A stretch of 64,000 nt of DNA from an uncultured Holophagaceae bacterium (GTDB taxonomy: Bacteria > Acidobacteriota > Holophagae > Holophagales > Holophagaceae), in assembly GCA_903913215.1 (NCBI GenBank), contig CAIWKE010000021.1, positions 19,152 through 83,151 on the forward strand, written 5' to 3'. The notes beneath the pieces were generated by a model. The model was not told the DNA's origin, made no database searches, and saw nothing but the letters and a program-made list of their open reading frames with translations. Shown piece after piece: positions 50,978-59,610 of the stretch. The position numbers were made by a program, and so were the translations under genes. The first letter of the stretch is position 1, and each line of letters opens with the position of its first letter.

Positions 50978-53106
50978 ATGCTCGCCTGAGTTCCTTGCTG
51001 GTCGCAGGGGGCGTAGTCCTGGCGGGGATCCACACGGGATCCCTCCTTGCATCGCCCTCAGCAGAGGCAGCCAGTGTCGCGCGTGCGACTCTGGTTTCCA
51101 CTTCGATCGAATCAACCGGTGCTGGCGCCACCGTTCACCTCCGGGTAAGTGGATCGACCGTGCAGCCCGGCGTGCAGGTGCTCACCAACCCACATCGGGT
51201 CGTGGTGGACCTTCCAGGGGTGGAGCGGGGCACTGCCGTCACCCGGAAAGAGTTGGCCCTGCTGACTCATCCGCTGATCCAGAAGGCCCGGCTCGCCCAG
51301 TTCGCGGTGGCCCCCAGGCCCATCACCCGCCTGGTTCTGGAAGTCCTGCCCGGCACCCAGGTGCTCGTGGGGTCCACGCCTGATGGGGTGGAATTGCACC
51401 TTAGCCCCGGGGATGGCAAGGTCCAGGCTCGTGTGGAGTCCATTGCTGTTCCAGGCCAGCCGGGCACTGAATCCCAGCCCCTCATGGCCGCCGCGGCGCC
51501 GCTGCCAGCCCCCCTCATGGAAGTGGCCCAAGCCCCTGAAGTGCTCCAGGCCCTGGTGCCTGCGCCTGTGGTGGTGGTCCCGCCCCCCGTCGTGGTGGCT
51601 CAGACTTCCGCGCCTCTGCTTGCCCCTAAGGCCGCCAAGGCCCTGGCCCCCCTGCCTTCCATGGGCGGCCCCTTCCAATTACTTCCGGAATTGGCTGCCA
51701 GTACCGTGCTTCCGGTGGCCCTCCAGGCTCCGGTGGAAACAGAAAAGACTCACGCCGCTCCTGCCGCCGCTGGACCCGTTCGGGCTGCCGGCCGCACTTT
51801 GGGTGAAGGCCGGGCCAAATACTCCGGCTCCAAGATCACCATCGCCCTTTCCAACACTGACATCCGGGAATTCCTGCAGATTCTGGCCGACACCGGCAAA
51901 CTGAATCTGGTCATGGATCCTGAAGTCCAGGGCTCCTTCGGATTCCGCTTCACGGATACCCCCTGGGATCAGGTGCTGGACGTCGTGCTGAAGAATGCGG
52001 CTCTGGGCAAGGAAATCTCCAACGGTGTCCTCCGGGTGGCCAAGATTGACAAGCTGCAGAAGGAAGAGGAGGAGCGCAAGAAGCTGGATGAGACCAAGGC
52101 CCTGGCCGGTGAGCTACAGACCATTACGCGGCCTCTCTCCTACGCGAAGGTCTCCGAAGTCCAGAAGATCCTCAAGGAGATGCTCACCAAGCGTGGCTCC
52201 GCCATCCTCGATGACCGCACCAACACCTTGATCATCACGGACCTGCCCAGGAACCTCAGCGTCATCGACGACCTGCTCCAGACCCTGGACATCCAGATCC
52301 AACAGGTGCAGATCGAAGCCCGAGTGGTCGAAGCGAACAAAGATTGGCAGCAGCAGTTCGGTGTCAAGTGGCCCCAGTCCAATAGTGGCAATGTGGCCCT
52401 GACCAGTGGTTCCAGCACCTCCACGTCCACGCCCTGGGTGGGCAGTTCGTCGCCCTTCTGGAATGGCACCACGGCCTTCAACAGCCCCGCCTCGGGCCAG
52501 CAGGCTTCCATCGGTTGGACCCCCGGCAAGGACGGCGCCACTTCCATTACGGCGCCCGCCGGTGAACTCTGGCTGTCCTTCCTCAGCAATCGCTTCAGCA
52601 TCAATGCGGTGCTCCAGGCCATGGAGACCGAGGGCACCCTCAAAATCGTCTCCTCGCCCAAGGTCGTGACCCAGAACAACAAGAAGGCCACCATCCTCAG
52701 CGGCGAGAAGATCCCCTATCCCACCACCCAGGGCGGCGCCCAGGGCGGTGCGATCACGGTGGCCTTCATCGACGCCAACCTCCAGTTGGATGTCACGCCC
52801 CAGATCACCAACGAAGGCACCATCATCATGGATCTCAAGGTGGAAAAGGCAGAAGCCGACTTCACCCGCACCGTGAATGGCACCCCCACCATCATCCGCA
52901 AGGCCATCGAGACTCAGGTTCTGGTTCGGGATGGCGGCACGGCGGTTCTGGGCGGCGTCTACGTCACGAACTCCACCCGGGGCATGACCGGTGTGCCCTT
53001 CCTGTCGAAGATCCCCCTCATTGGCTTCCTCTTCCGCAACAACACCAAGGAAGATAAGAACGTGGAACTGCTGATCTTCATCACTCCCCGCGTTCTCAGG
53101 CAATAG
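50974..53106 (+). CDS. pilQ: Type IV pilus secretin PilQ
   Basis: A 710-residue outer-membrane secretin precursor. After the signal peptide comes an AMIN domain (HLRVSGSTVQPGVQVL... to LHLSPGDG), a Pro/Val/Ala-rich linker, an N0/STN domain (ALSNTDIREFLQILADTGKL), a secretin N1 domain (RPLSYAKVSEVQKILKEMLT) and the secretin channel ending in GMTGVPFLSKIPLIGFLF and ELLIFITPRVLRQ. Complete for the family. Strong terminator 8 bp after the stop. pilA, pilB, pilT and pilC are not in the window. Confidence 0.95.
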   Translation: MNARLSSLLVAGGVVLAGIHTGSLLASPSAEAASVARATLVSTSIESTGAGATVHLRVSGSTVQPGVQVLTNPHRVVVDLPGVERGTAVTRKELALLTHPLIQKARLAQFAVAPRPITRLVLEVLPGTQVLVGSTPDGVELHLSPGDGKVQARVESIAVPGQPGTESQPLMAAAAPLPAPLMEVAQAPEVLQALVPAPVVVVPPPVVVAQTSAPLLAPKAAKALAPLPSMGGPFQLLPELAASTVLPVALQAPVETEKTHAAPAAAGPVRAAGRTLGEGRAKYSGSKITIALSNTDIREFLQILADTGKLNLVMDPEVQGSFGFRFTDTPWDQVLDVVLKNAALGKEISNGVLRVAKIDKLQKEEEERKKLDETKALAGELQTITRPLSYAKVSEVQKILKEMLTKRGSAILDDRTNTLIITDLPRNLSVIDDLLQTLDIQIQQVQIEARVVEANKDWQQQFGVKWPQSNSGNVALTSGSSTSTSTPWVGSSSPFWNGTTAFNSPASGQQASIGWTPGKDGATSITAPAGELWLSFLSNRFSINAVLQAMETEGTLKIVSSPKVVTQNNKKATILSGEKIPYPTTQGGAQGGAITVAFIDANLQLDVTPQITNEGTIIMDLKVEKAEADFTRTVNGTPTIIRKAIETQVLVRDGGTAVLGGVYVTNSTRGMTGVPFLSKIPLIGFLFRNNTKEDKNVELLIFITPRVLRQ

Positions 53107-53114
53107 CAGAGCTT

Positions 53115-53156
53115 CACTCAAAGAAAAGGCCCCGAAAGGGGCCTTTTCTTTGAGTG
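53115..53156. terminator. Long bidirectional terminator after pilQ
   Basis: A perfect 19-bp stem with a GAAA tetraloop: CACTCAAAGAAAAGGCCCC pairs with its complement. The T-rich half (CCTTTTCTTTG) serves pilQ and the A-rich half reads as T-rich for the zinc-ribbon gene transcribed toward it. Confidence 0.93.
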
Positions 53157-53165
53157 CTGAAAAAA

Positions 53166-53366
53166 CTAGCGGGGGAGTGGGAGGGTGCGGACGAGGCGCT
53201 TGCAGCTGTTGCAGAGGATGGTGAAGTTGTCCGCCTGCTCGAAGTGGTATTTGAAACCGGGATCCTCGTCGACCTTCTCCAGGCGACCGAACTGATACTC
53301 GGCAATGCGCACGCTCTGGGGGGCGGTCAGATCGGCGCCGCAGTGGGTGCAGGAGATGGCGGCCAT
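53166..53366 (-). CDS. Small zinc-ribbon-like protein of unknown function
   Basis: A 66-residue protein with two Cys pairs: CTHCGADL near the N-terminus and CNSCKRL near the C-terminus, the spacing of a zinc ribbon. Between them are acidic and aromatic residues (GFKYHFEQADNF). GAGGAGCAAGC precedes the ATG. It ends just beyond the pilQ terminator and follows the small membrane-protein gene by 9 bp. Family not recognised. Confidence 0.75.
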   Translation of the reverse strand: MAAISCTHCGADLTAPQSVRIAEYQFGRLEKVDEDPGFKYHFEQADNFTILCNSCKRLVRTLPLPR

Positions 53367-53375
53367 GCTTGCTCC

Positions 53376-53543
53376 TCAAAAGGCTGGGACTCGGGAATGG
53401 AAGAAAGTCCAGAGTCCCCAGCTTAACAGAGCCAGCGCGGCGAGGCCGACGAAGACCCGCAGGAGCACCGCTCCGATCCGATATGCGACATAGATCACCA
53501 AGAGCACTGCCACCACGCCCACGGCGAGCATCGGATTGGTCAT
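53376..53543 (-). CDS. Small membrane protein of 55 residues
   Basis: An ORF of 55 residues starting MTNPMLAVGVVAVLLVIYVA, with a second hydrophobic stretch VFVGLAALALLSWGLW, so probably two membrane helices, ending VPAF. TAGGAGAAAGCC gives a good ribosome site before ATG 53541-53543. It sits head-to-tail with the zinc-ribbon gene (9 bp), and the two probably form one transcript. Family not recognised. Confidence 0.6.
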   Translation of the reverse strand: MTNPMLAVGVVAVLLVIYVAYRIGAVLLRVFVGLAALALLSWGLWTFFHSRVPAF

Positions 53544-53672
53544 GGCTTTCTCCTATAGGGATTCCAGGACGGGGTGCTTCCATCGTGGATTCACCCCTCC
53601 ACCCGCTATGATGAACGGAAAGGGCCTTCCTTTCGTCACCGCAACCCACCCCACCTGGGGCTTTATCAGCTC

Positions 53673-54593
53673 ATGCTCATCAATTACGCCGCCATCACGC
53701 ATCCGGGCAAGGTCCGGAAGAACAATGAAGATGCCTACCTGCTGAGCGCGTTGGATGGCGAGGAGCCCATCATCAACGGCCCCGCCCAGACCCTCCGGGT
53801 GGGCGAACGCGGCCTGCTGGTGGCAGTAGCGGATGGCATGGGCGGTGCCGCCGCCGGTGAGGTAGCCAGCCGGGAAGGTCTGGCGGCCCTGGCCTTGTTC
53901 CTCTTCAGCCACTGGGGGCGCCTGGGCCCCGGCGAGGCCAGTGAGGCGTCTCTGCTGGAGGCCCTGGAACTGGCTGTGGTGGAAGCCAGCCATGCTGTGC
54001 TGCGTTATTCGGATGAGGATCGCAGCGCCCGGGGCATGGGCTCAACTTTGACGGCCTTGATTTTCTGGGAGGGCTGCGCCTACCTGGCTCAGATCGGCGA
54101 TTCCAGAGCCTACCTCCTGCGGGGCGGCGTCCTCCACCAGATCACCGTGGACCAGACCCTGGTGAATGACCTGGTGGCTCAAGGCACCCTCACTCAAGAG
54201 CAGGCCCGCACCCACCCCCATCGGAACATGATCACCCAGGCCCTGGGTTCGCCTCAGCCCCTGCGGGTGGCCCTCTCGCGGCTGGCCCTGCGCCGGGGGG
54301 ATCGGCTGCTCTGCTGCACGGATGGTCTCTACGGCGAGGTGGTGGACGCCCAACTGCTCCAATTGCTGGAACCGGAGCTGAGCCCCCGCCAGTGCCTGGA
54401 GGGGCTTCTAGAGGCCGCCTTGGCCCACGGCGGCCGGGACAACATCACTGGCATCGTCTTGTCCATGAATGACCCTGGACTGGCCCTGCCCACACCCGGT
54501 GACATCTTGGACCTGTCCAACCCCGGGGCCCGCGAGCGGCGGGCCGGGTTCAGGGCCTGGTTCCGTGGCCTATTCGGAGGTGATGCCCCATGA
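53673..54593 (+). CDS. PP2C-family serine/threonine protein phosphatase (second)
   Basis: A 306-residue PPM phosphatase with THPGKVRKNNEDAYLL, VADGMGGAAAGEVAS, GMGSTLTALIF, LAQIGDSRAYLL, LLCCTDGLYGEV and GGRDNITGIVLS; a C-terminal ~40-residue tail is rich in Arg/Gly. It differs enough from the 47339 gene not to be a recent copy. ATG 53673 (MLINYAAITHPG) begins the domain; the longer in-frame reading is not protein-like. It overlaps the RdgC-like gene by 4 bp (ATGA). Confidence 0.92.
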   Translation: MLINYAAITHPGKVRKNNEDAYLLSALDGEEPIINGPAQTLRVGERGLLVAVADGMGGAAAGEVASREGLAALALFLFSHWGRLGPGEASEASLLEALELAVVEASHAVLRYSDEDRSARGMGSTLTALIFWEGCAYLAQIGDSRAYLLRGGVLHQITVDQTLVNDLVAQGTLTQEQARTHPHRNMITQALGSPQPLRVALSRLALRRGDRLLCCTDGLYGEVVDAQLLQLLEPELSPRQCLEGLLEAALAHGGRDNITGIVLSMNDPGLALPTPGDILDLSNPGARERRAGFRAWFRGLFGGDAP

Positions 54594-55201
54594 GCATCCT
54601 GCAGGGGACTGTGTCCCTCAAACGCTTTCTGGTGTTGGGCCCCGTGCCCGACGAAAAGGACTTGCAGGCGGGCCTGGAACAGGACCAGTTCCGCCCCTTC
54701 CAGGATGGCTCCGAAGAAGAGCGCGTGGGCTGGTGCGACTGGCGCAACCCGCTCATCACTCCGCCGGACAAGGACTGGGTCAGCCAGGAGCGCTTCGCCG
54801 TCTTCGGCCTGCGCATCGATACCCGTCGCGTGCCTCCGACCCTGTTGAAGGCCCACGTGGATCTCAAGCTGCAGAGCCTGCAGAAGGAGAAGGATCTGGC
54901 CTTCGTGGGCAAGGAGGCCCGCATCTCCCTGGCCGACGAGATCAAAGTGGAACTGCTGCGTAAGGTGCTGCCCACGCCCAAGGTGGTCGAGGTGGCCTGG
55001 GACCTCAAGGGTGGCATTCTCTGGACCACCGCCTCGTCCAGCAAGACCCAGGGCGTGCTCAGCACCCTGTTTATCAAGTCCTTCGGCTGCGAGATCCATC
55101 CCCTGGCGCCCCTGGTGCTGTCGGGTCGGCTCTGCCCGGACCTGTCCGTAGAGGCCCTGATGGCCATGGATCCGCTGGATCTCGAACTAGAGGAGGCCTG
55201 A
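54590..55201 (+). CDS. RdgC-like recombination-associated protein (putative)
   Basis: A 203-residue protein resembling RdgC, a DNA-binding ring protein that modulates RecA. Matching features are the N-terminal GTVSLKRFLVLG...GWCDWRNP, the middle VPPTLLKAHVDLKLQSLQKEK, the KVELLRKVLPTPKVVEV block, and WTTASSSKTQGVLSTLF. It is shorter than E. coli RdgC (303), similar to compact members in other phyla. Position between a PP2C phosphatase and an unknown gene, with a 4-bp overlap and a 1-bp gap, implies a coupled operon. Assignment by pattern memory. Confidence 0.65.
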   Translation: MSILQGTVSLKRFLVLGPVPDEKDLQAGLEQDQFRPFQDGSEEERVGWCDWRNPLITPPDKDWVSQERFAVFGLRIDTRRVPPTLLKAHVDLKLQSLQKEKDLAFVGKEARISLADEIKVELLRKVLPTPKVVEVAWDLKGGILWTTASSSKTQGVLSTLFIKSFGCEIHPLAPLVLSGRLCPDLSVEALMAMDPLDLELEEA

Positions 55202-55202
55202 G

Positions 55203-55751
55203 GTGAAGCCTCTCGAACTCATGGAACAAGGCCGCTTCCTGGGGGAGGAATTTCTCCTCTGGTTGTGGATGCAGAGCATGACCGCCGGCGGGGCCAGTGG
55301 CGAGGACGGCGACGGCTCCGGCTGCTTCGTTGATGACGCCATCCAGCTGGTTTCCGAGCGGGGCGAGGTCAAGGAGATCTCCCTACGCAAGGGCAATCCC
55401 TCCGAGAGCCGGGAGGCATTCGAGGCGCTCAGCCGGGGCATGCGCCCCGCCAAGGTGAAGCTGCGCCTGCTGTCTGGCGACCTCGAGTGGGTCTTCACCC
55501 TGAATGCCGCCACCCTGGACATGGGCACCCTCAAGCTCCCCCCCAGCACCGGCAAAGCCCCCCACGAGCGCCTGCACGACCGCATCTTCCTGCTGGAAGA
55601 AGGGGCCGGACATCTGGAGCGGCGCCTGAAATTATTCCTCCGTGCCCGCTCCGGGGATCCCGAGGCCATGCAGGAGGCCATGCAGGCCTGGGTGCGAGCT
55701 GGGCGTTCTGGGGAAGTGCTGGCCACGGGCGAGGCCCCGTGGGAAGGCTGA
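55203..55751 (+). CDS. Unknown protein following the RdgC-like gene
   Basis: A 182-residue soluble protein. It starts GTG at 55203, 1 bp after the RdgC-like stop (TGAGGTG). The N-terminus has LGEEFLLWLWMQSM, a motif I associate with partners of RdgC-like genes, then an acidic segment, then an alpha-helical C-terminus (LEEGAGHLERRLKLFLRARSG). No signal peptide or known catalytic motif. It is likely to work with the RdgC-like protein because of tight coupling; function unknown. Confidence 0.75.
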   Translation: MKPLELMEQGRFLGEEFLLWLWMQSMTAGGASGEDGDGSGCFVDDAIQLVSERGEVKEISLRKGNPSESREAFEALSRGMRPAKVKLRLLSGDLEWVFTLNAATLDMGTLKLPPSTGKAPHERLHDRIFLLEEGAGHLERRLKLFLRARSGDPEAMQEAMQAWVRAGRSGEVLATGEAPWEG

Positions 55752-57424
55752 TTCCGGCCCTTGCCCTGACCCTGGGGCTCCTGGGAACCCCAGGCCTGGT
55801 GGCACAGCCCACCGGGGACCCCGCACCCGCTCTGGCCCATGCCAAGACCCCGGAAGGGCGGGCCGTCGCGTTGCGGCTTCAATTCCGGAAGGGCCTTGGC
55901 ACCGAGGGCCGATACCTGCCCAAGGCCTTCCTGGCCAAGGGCGTGGCCTCCAGCGGCTGGGTGCCCTTCGAAAGCCTCAGCCCCGAGGGGAAGCGCTGGA
56001 TCCTGGCGGCTTTCTTTCCGGCGGATCTCTGGCGCAAGGACGAAGTCCGGCATCGGGTTCTCTATCCGGACCTGGAATCCGTATGGACCCTGGCGGCCCT
56101 CTTTACGGGCCACGGCCAGCACTACGACCGCCTCATGACCGAGAACCCGGACCTGCCGGAGAAACTCCGGGAAGGCGATGTCTGGCGCATCCCACGGAAG
56201 CTGCTTTCCGTGGACCTGGGTGGCCCTGGTCTGGGTCTGGACCGGGCCAGACCCGAGGACGACTTGGATGATGAGGCCCGGGTGGCCACTTTCCGCGGGA
56301 TGCTCTCCTATGCCGAGGACGGCGCGGGCAAGTATGCGGGCTACCGCCTCCGTAAGGGCGAGGCGCTCTATTCCAGCGTCGTGATCCGCTTCACAGATCG
56401 GGTGGATCCCAAGGGCGTCACGGAATTGGCCGACCGCATCGCCAACCGCAGCGGCATCACCGATGTCCGCACCATTCAGCCGGGCCAGCTCGTGAAGATC
56501 CCCCTGGACTTCCTGGCGGACCCCTTCCAGCCCGAGGGCAGTGCCTTGCTGGCCGAGGAACGCGAGGTCCGGGCCGAGGTGCGGCGCATCGTGCGCGTGG
56601 AGGCCGGGCCCACCCTCAAGGGTGTGCGCATCGTGCTCGACGCTGGCCACGGCGGCGTGGACTCTGGGGCCATGGCCAATGGCCTCTGGGAATCCGACTT
56701 CGTCTATGACATCACCATGCGGGTTCGGCGCCTGCTGGAGCAGGAGACCGAGGCCCAGGTGAGCGCCACGATCCGCTACCCAGGCCTGGGCTTCAAGAGC
56801 CGAGAGGAGATCACCAAGCCCAGCCGGGCCGCGGAGATCCTCACCACGCCCCCCTTTGCGGTGGATGGTGAGAGCCCCTCCGCCGTCAGCGTCCACCTGC
56901 GCTGGGTGCTGGCCAACGACTTGTTCGCGGCCTTCCGCAAGGCCAAGGGGGACGCGCAAAAGACCCTTTTCCTGAGCTTCCACGCCGACAGCCTCCACCC
57001 CTCGGCCCGGGGGTCCATGATCTACGTGCCCGGGGCCGCCCTGGTGCCTTCCAGCTTCGCCCTGGGTGGTGCCAAAACCGGCCACGTGGCCGAGGCCAAG
57101 CGCTCGGCCCGGGTGGCCTTCACGGGCCGGGAAAAGCTCCAGGCCGAGGCCCGCAGTCGCCAGTTTTCCGAAGCCTTCCTGAAGGCGCTCAACAAGGACC
57201 ACATCCCCGTCCACGCCAACCGCCCCATCCGCAACGTCATCTACCGGGGTGGCGGCAAGTGGGTGCCTGCCGTCCTGCGCTACAGCACCGGGGCCACCAA
57301 GGCTCTCATCGAAGTGGCCAACCTCACCAACGATGAAGACGCCGCGAACCTCCGGGATCCAGACTTCCGGGAACGCTATGCGGCGGCGGTGGTGAATGCG
57401 ATCCGGGGCTATTACCGGAAGTAG
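55739..57424 (+). CDS. N-acetylmuramoyl-L-alanine amidase, Amidase_3 family, exported
   Basis: A 561-residue peptidoglycan amidase. A signal peptide (MGRLIPALALTLGLLGTPGLVA) follows the GTG at 55739-55741, which overlaps the upstream gene by 13 bp. The middle has LysM-like segments (YRLRKGEALYSSVVIRF and IQPGQLVKIPLDF). The catalytic domain has zinc ligands in LDAGHGGVDSGAM, FLSFHADSLHP and a Glu in ALIEVANLTND. It should trim peptide stems from peptidoglycan, for instance during pilus or division remodelling. Confidence 0.88.
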   Translation: MGRLIPALALTLGLLGTPGLVAQPTGDPAPALAHAKTPEGRAVALRLQFRKGLGTEGRYLPKAFLAKGVASSGWVPFESLSPEGKRWILAAFFPADLWRKDEVRHRVLYPDLESVWTLAALFTGHGQHYDRLMTENPDLPEKLREGDVWRIPRKLLSVDLGGPGLGLDRARPEDDLDDEARVATFRGMLSYAEDGAGKYAGYRLRKGEALYSSVVIRFTDRVDPKGVTELADRIANRSGITDVRTIQPGQLVKIPLDFLADPFQPEGSALLAEEREVRAEVRRIVRVEAGPTLKGVRIVLDAGHGGVDSGAMANGLWESDFVYDITMRVRRLLEQETEAQVSATIRYPGLGFKSREEITKPSRAAEILTTPPFAVDGESPSAVSVHLRWVLANDLFAAFRKAKGDAQKTLFLSFHADSLHPSARGSMIYVPGAALVPSSFALGGAKTGHVAEAKRSARVAFTGREKLQAEARSRQFSEAFLKALNKDHIPVHANRPIRNVIYRGGGKWVPAVLRYSTGATKALIEVANLTNDEDAANLRDPDFRERYAAAVVNAIRGYYRK

Positions 57425-57491
57425 CGAGGCTGCGCGCAAAGGTGCCTTCTGCCTGCAGGGGAAAAGCCTAGAATGACGGGGGAGGGCGGCC

Positions 57492-57905
57492 ATGCGGTGG
57501 GTGATCGTGGCGTTGCTGGTGCTAGGCGGCCTCGGCTGCCGGAAGCCCGAGCCCCTGCCGCCACCCCGGGCCCGGCTGTTGGTGCGATTTCTAGATCGGG
57601 ATGCAGTGCTGGACTTGGCGGGCTTGCCCGCCGAAGGGCGATGGAAGGTGATGAACGCCGGACTGTGGGAGCCCCTGGAAGTCCGGTGGAAGGCCGGGGT
57701 ACCTCGGATCGGGGCGGCCGTGGTGGGCCGAACGGCGCCGGACTGGGTCATGCTGGAGGATCCCACTCAGGAAACCCACCGAGTGGTCATGCGCGGGCCG
57801 GGCCCCGAGGAACTGGCCCTTCGCAATGACCGCCTGGATCCCGATGAGCGGGATGCCCTCTCCATCCTGGGTCTGCTGTGGGTGTTGGCCTGGGCGCGGC
57901 GCTGA
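57492..57905 (+). CDS. Small putative lipoprotein of unknown function
   Basis: A 137-residue protein with signal peptide and lipobox VLGGLGC at the N-terminus, a Pro-rich stretch after the Cys, then a basic/hydrophobic domain (RWKVMNAGLWEPLEVRWKAG). GGAGGGCGGCC precedes the ATG; a TAGAAT -10-like hexamer is at 57469-57474. The end is close to the convergent purK stop (15 bp). Family not recognised. Confidence 0.7.
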   Translation: MRWVIVALLVLGGLGCRKPEPLPPPRARLLVRFLDRDAVLDLAGLPAEGRWKVMNAGLWEPLEVRWKAGVPRIGAAVVGRTAPDWVMLEDPTQETHRVVMRGPGPEELALRNDRLDPDERDALSILGLLWVLAWARR

Positions 57906-57920
57906 GTCCGGGGGCTGGTC

Positions 57921-59075
57921 CTAGTCCTTCAGCGCCGCCCGTGCCGCCAGCACCTTGGCCAGGGCTTCTTCGGGGGTGTCGGCCAGGGCGGTGAGGTGGC
58001 CCATCTTGCGGCCGGGGCGGGCCTCGGTCTTGCCGTAGAGGTGCAGCTTTACATCGCGGAAGGCCAGCAGGCGCTCCCAGGCGGGCTCGCCCTGGGCGGG
58101 CCAGAGGTTTCCCAGCAGGTTGGCCATGGCGGCGGGGCGGAGCAGGGTGGTGTCGCCCAGGGGCAGACCGCAGACGGCGCGCACCTGCTGCTCGAACTGG
58201 CTGGTGACGCAGGCGTCGATGGTGGCGTGACCGCTGTTGTGGGGGCGCGGCGCCAACTCGTTCACCACCAACTCGCCTCCGGCCTTGAGGAAGAACTCCA
58301 CGGTGAGCATGCCCACCACGTCCAGGCTGCGGGCGATATCCAGGGCCATGGCCTGGGCCCCTTGGGCCACAGAGTCCGGGATGCGGGCGGGAAAGACCGT
58401 GGTGTCGAGGATGTGGCGCACATGGGCGTTTTCCGCCACGGGCCAGACGCTGGTCTCTCCCTGGGGGGCGCGGGCGCAGATGACGCTGCACTCCAGCTCG
58501 AAGGGCACCCAGGCCTCCAGGATGCCCTGCTGGCCGCCCAGGGCTTCGAAGGCCGCGGGGATGTCGGAAAGGGCCAGGAGCTTCGTCTGACCCTTGCCGT
58601 CATAGCCAAAGCTGGCGGTCTTCAGCACAGAGGGGAAGCCCAGGGCCGCTGCGGCTGCGCACAGGTCGGCCTCGGTGTTGATCTCCCGGAAGGGCGTCAC
58701 GGGGAAACCATGGTCAGCCAGGAAGCGCTTCTCACGCAGGCGGTGCTGCACCGTGTGGAGCACGTGGGCGCCAGGGTGCATGGGGCGCAGGTGGGCTACG
58801 GCTTCCAGCGTCTCCGCGGCAATGTTCTCGAACTCCACGGTGACCACGTCCACACCCCGGGCCAGGGCCTGGGCGGCGTAGATGTCGTTGTAGGCGGCCC
58901 GGATCTCCAGGTCCGCCACCTGGCCCGCAGGGCAGTCGTGGCCGGGGTCCAGAGCGTGGACCCGGAAGCCCAGGTTGCGGGCGGCTAGGGTGAACATGCG
59001 GCCCAGCTGTCCGCCTCCCAGGAGGCCCAGGGCGGCGCCAGGGCGAACGGGGGTGGACTCGGATGCATCGGCCAT
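57921..59075 (-). CDS. purK: N5-carboxyaminoimidazole ribonucleotide synthetase PurK
   Basis: A 384-residue ATP-grasp enzyme carboxylating AIR in purine synthesis. It opens with LGLLGGGQLGRMFTLAARNLG and has DVVTVEFENI, KTASFGYDGKGQ, WVPFELECSVICAR, VEFFLKAGGELVVNELAPRPH and GHATIDAC. purE is not adjacent. Start: ATG 59073-59075 (MADASE); an ATG 15 bp upstream (MPQWS) cannot be excluded. Divergent from the MoaB/MogA gene. Confidence 0.94.
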   Translation of the reverse strand: MADASESTPVRPGAALGLLGGGQLGRMFTLAARNLGFRVHALDPGHDCPAGQVADLEIRAAYNDIYAAQALARGVDVVTVEFENIAAETLEAVAHLRPMHPGAHVLHTVQHRLREKRFLADHGFPVTPFREINTEADLCAAAAALGFPSVLKTASFGYDGKGQTKLLALSDIPAAFEALGGQQGILEAWVPFELECSVICARAPQGETSVWPVAENAHVRHILDTTVFPARIPDSVAQGAQAMALDIARSLDVVGMLTVEFFLKAGGELVVNELAPRPHNSGHATIDACVTSQFEQQVRAVCGLPLGDTTLLRPAAMANLLGNLWPAQGEPAWERLLAFRDVKLHLYGKTEARPGRKMGHLTALADTPEEALAKVLAARAALKD

Positions 59076-59124
59076 GCTCCATTGTGGCATTCTCGGAAGG
59101 GAAGCGCTTCCCGGAGACTCTGGC

Positions 59125-59610
59125 ATGGACCGTGTGCACCTCATCACCCTGTCGGATCGGGCCTCTCGGGGCGAATACCAGGACCAGTCCACGCCCCTGC
59201 TGGTCGCCTGGCTCAAGGGCCAGGGGGTCGTTGCCGTGAGCACGGCCCTCATGCCTGACGATCCCGCCCAGTTGGAGCGGGACCTCCGAGGCGCAGTGGC
59301 CCAGGGCCTGCCCCTCGTGCTCACCTGTGGGGGCACGGGCTTTGGGGTCCGGGACACCACGCCCGAGGCCACGCGCAGGGTCATCGAGCGGGAGGCGCCG
59401 GGCATCTGCGAGCTCATCCGAGCCAAAGGCGGCCACCCCCTGGCCTTCGCCAGCCGCGCCGTCTGTGGCATCGCCGGGGGCACCGTGATCCTCAACCTCT
59501 CGGGGCGCCCAGCGGCGGCCCTGGAGCAGATCCAGCTGGCTTGGCCCCTGCTGACCCATGCGGTCTCGGTGCTCCGCAAGGACGGCCTCGCCGGAGGGCC
59601 CTGCACGTGA
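59125..59610 (+). CDS. MoaB/MogA-family molybdopterin adenylyltransferase
   Basis: A 161-residue MoCF-biosynthesis protein. ITLSDRASRGEYQDQSTPLL, LTCGGTGFGVRDTTPEATRRVIE and GTVILNLSGRPAAALEQ are the molybdopterin-binding signature stretches, as in MogA/MoaB, which adenylate molybdopterin before Mo insertion. It supplies cofactor for the xanthine dehydrogenases at the left edge, an inference from content. ATG 59125 with GGAG upstream; GTGA overlap with the next gene. Confidence 0.88.
   Translation: MDRVHLITLSDRASRGEYQDQSTPLLVAWLKGQGVVAVSTALMPDDPAQLERDLRGAVAQGLPLVLTCGGTGFGVRDTTPEATRRVIEREAPGICELIRAKGGHPLAFASRAVCGIAGGTVILNLSGRPAAALEQIQLAWPLLTHAVSVLRKDGLAGGPCT

Noticed and set aside
55187..57766. 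859-residue leftward ORF
   Set aside because: It overlaps the unknown gene and the amidase gene on the other strand, which have signal peptide and catalytic motifs; the ORF is low-complexity antisense reading.
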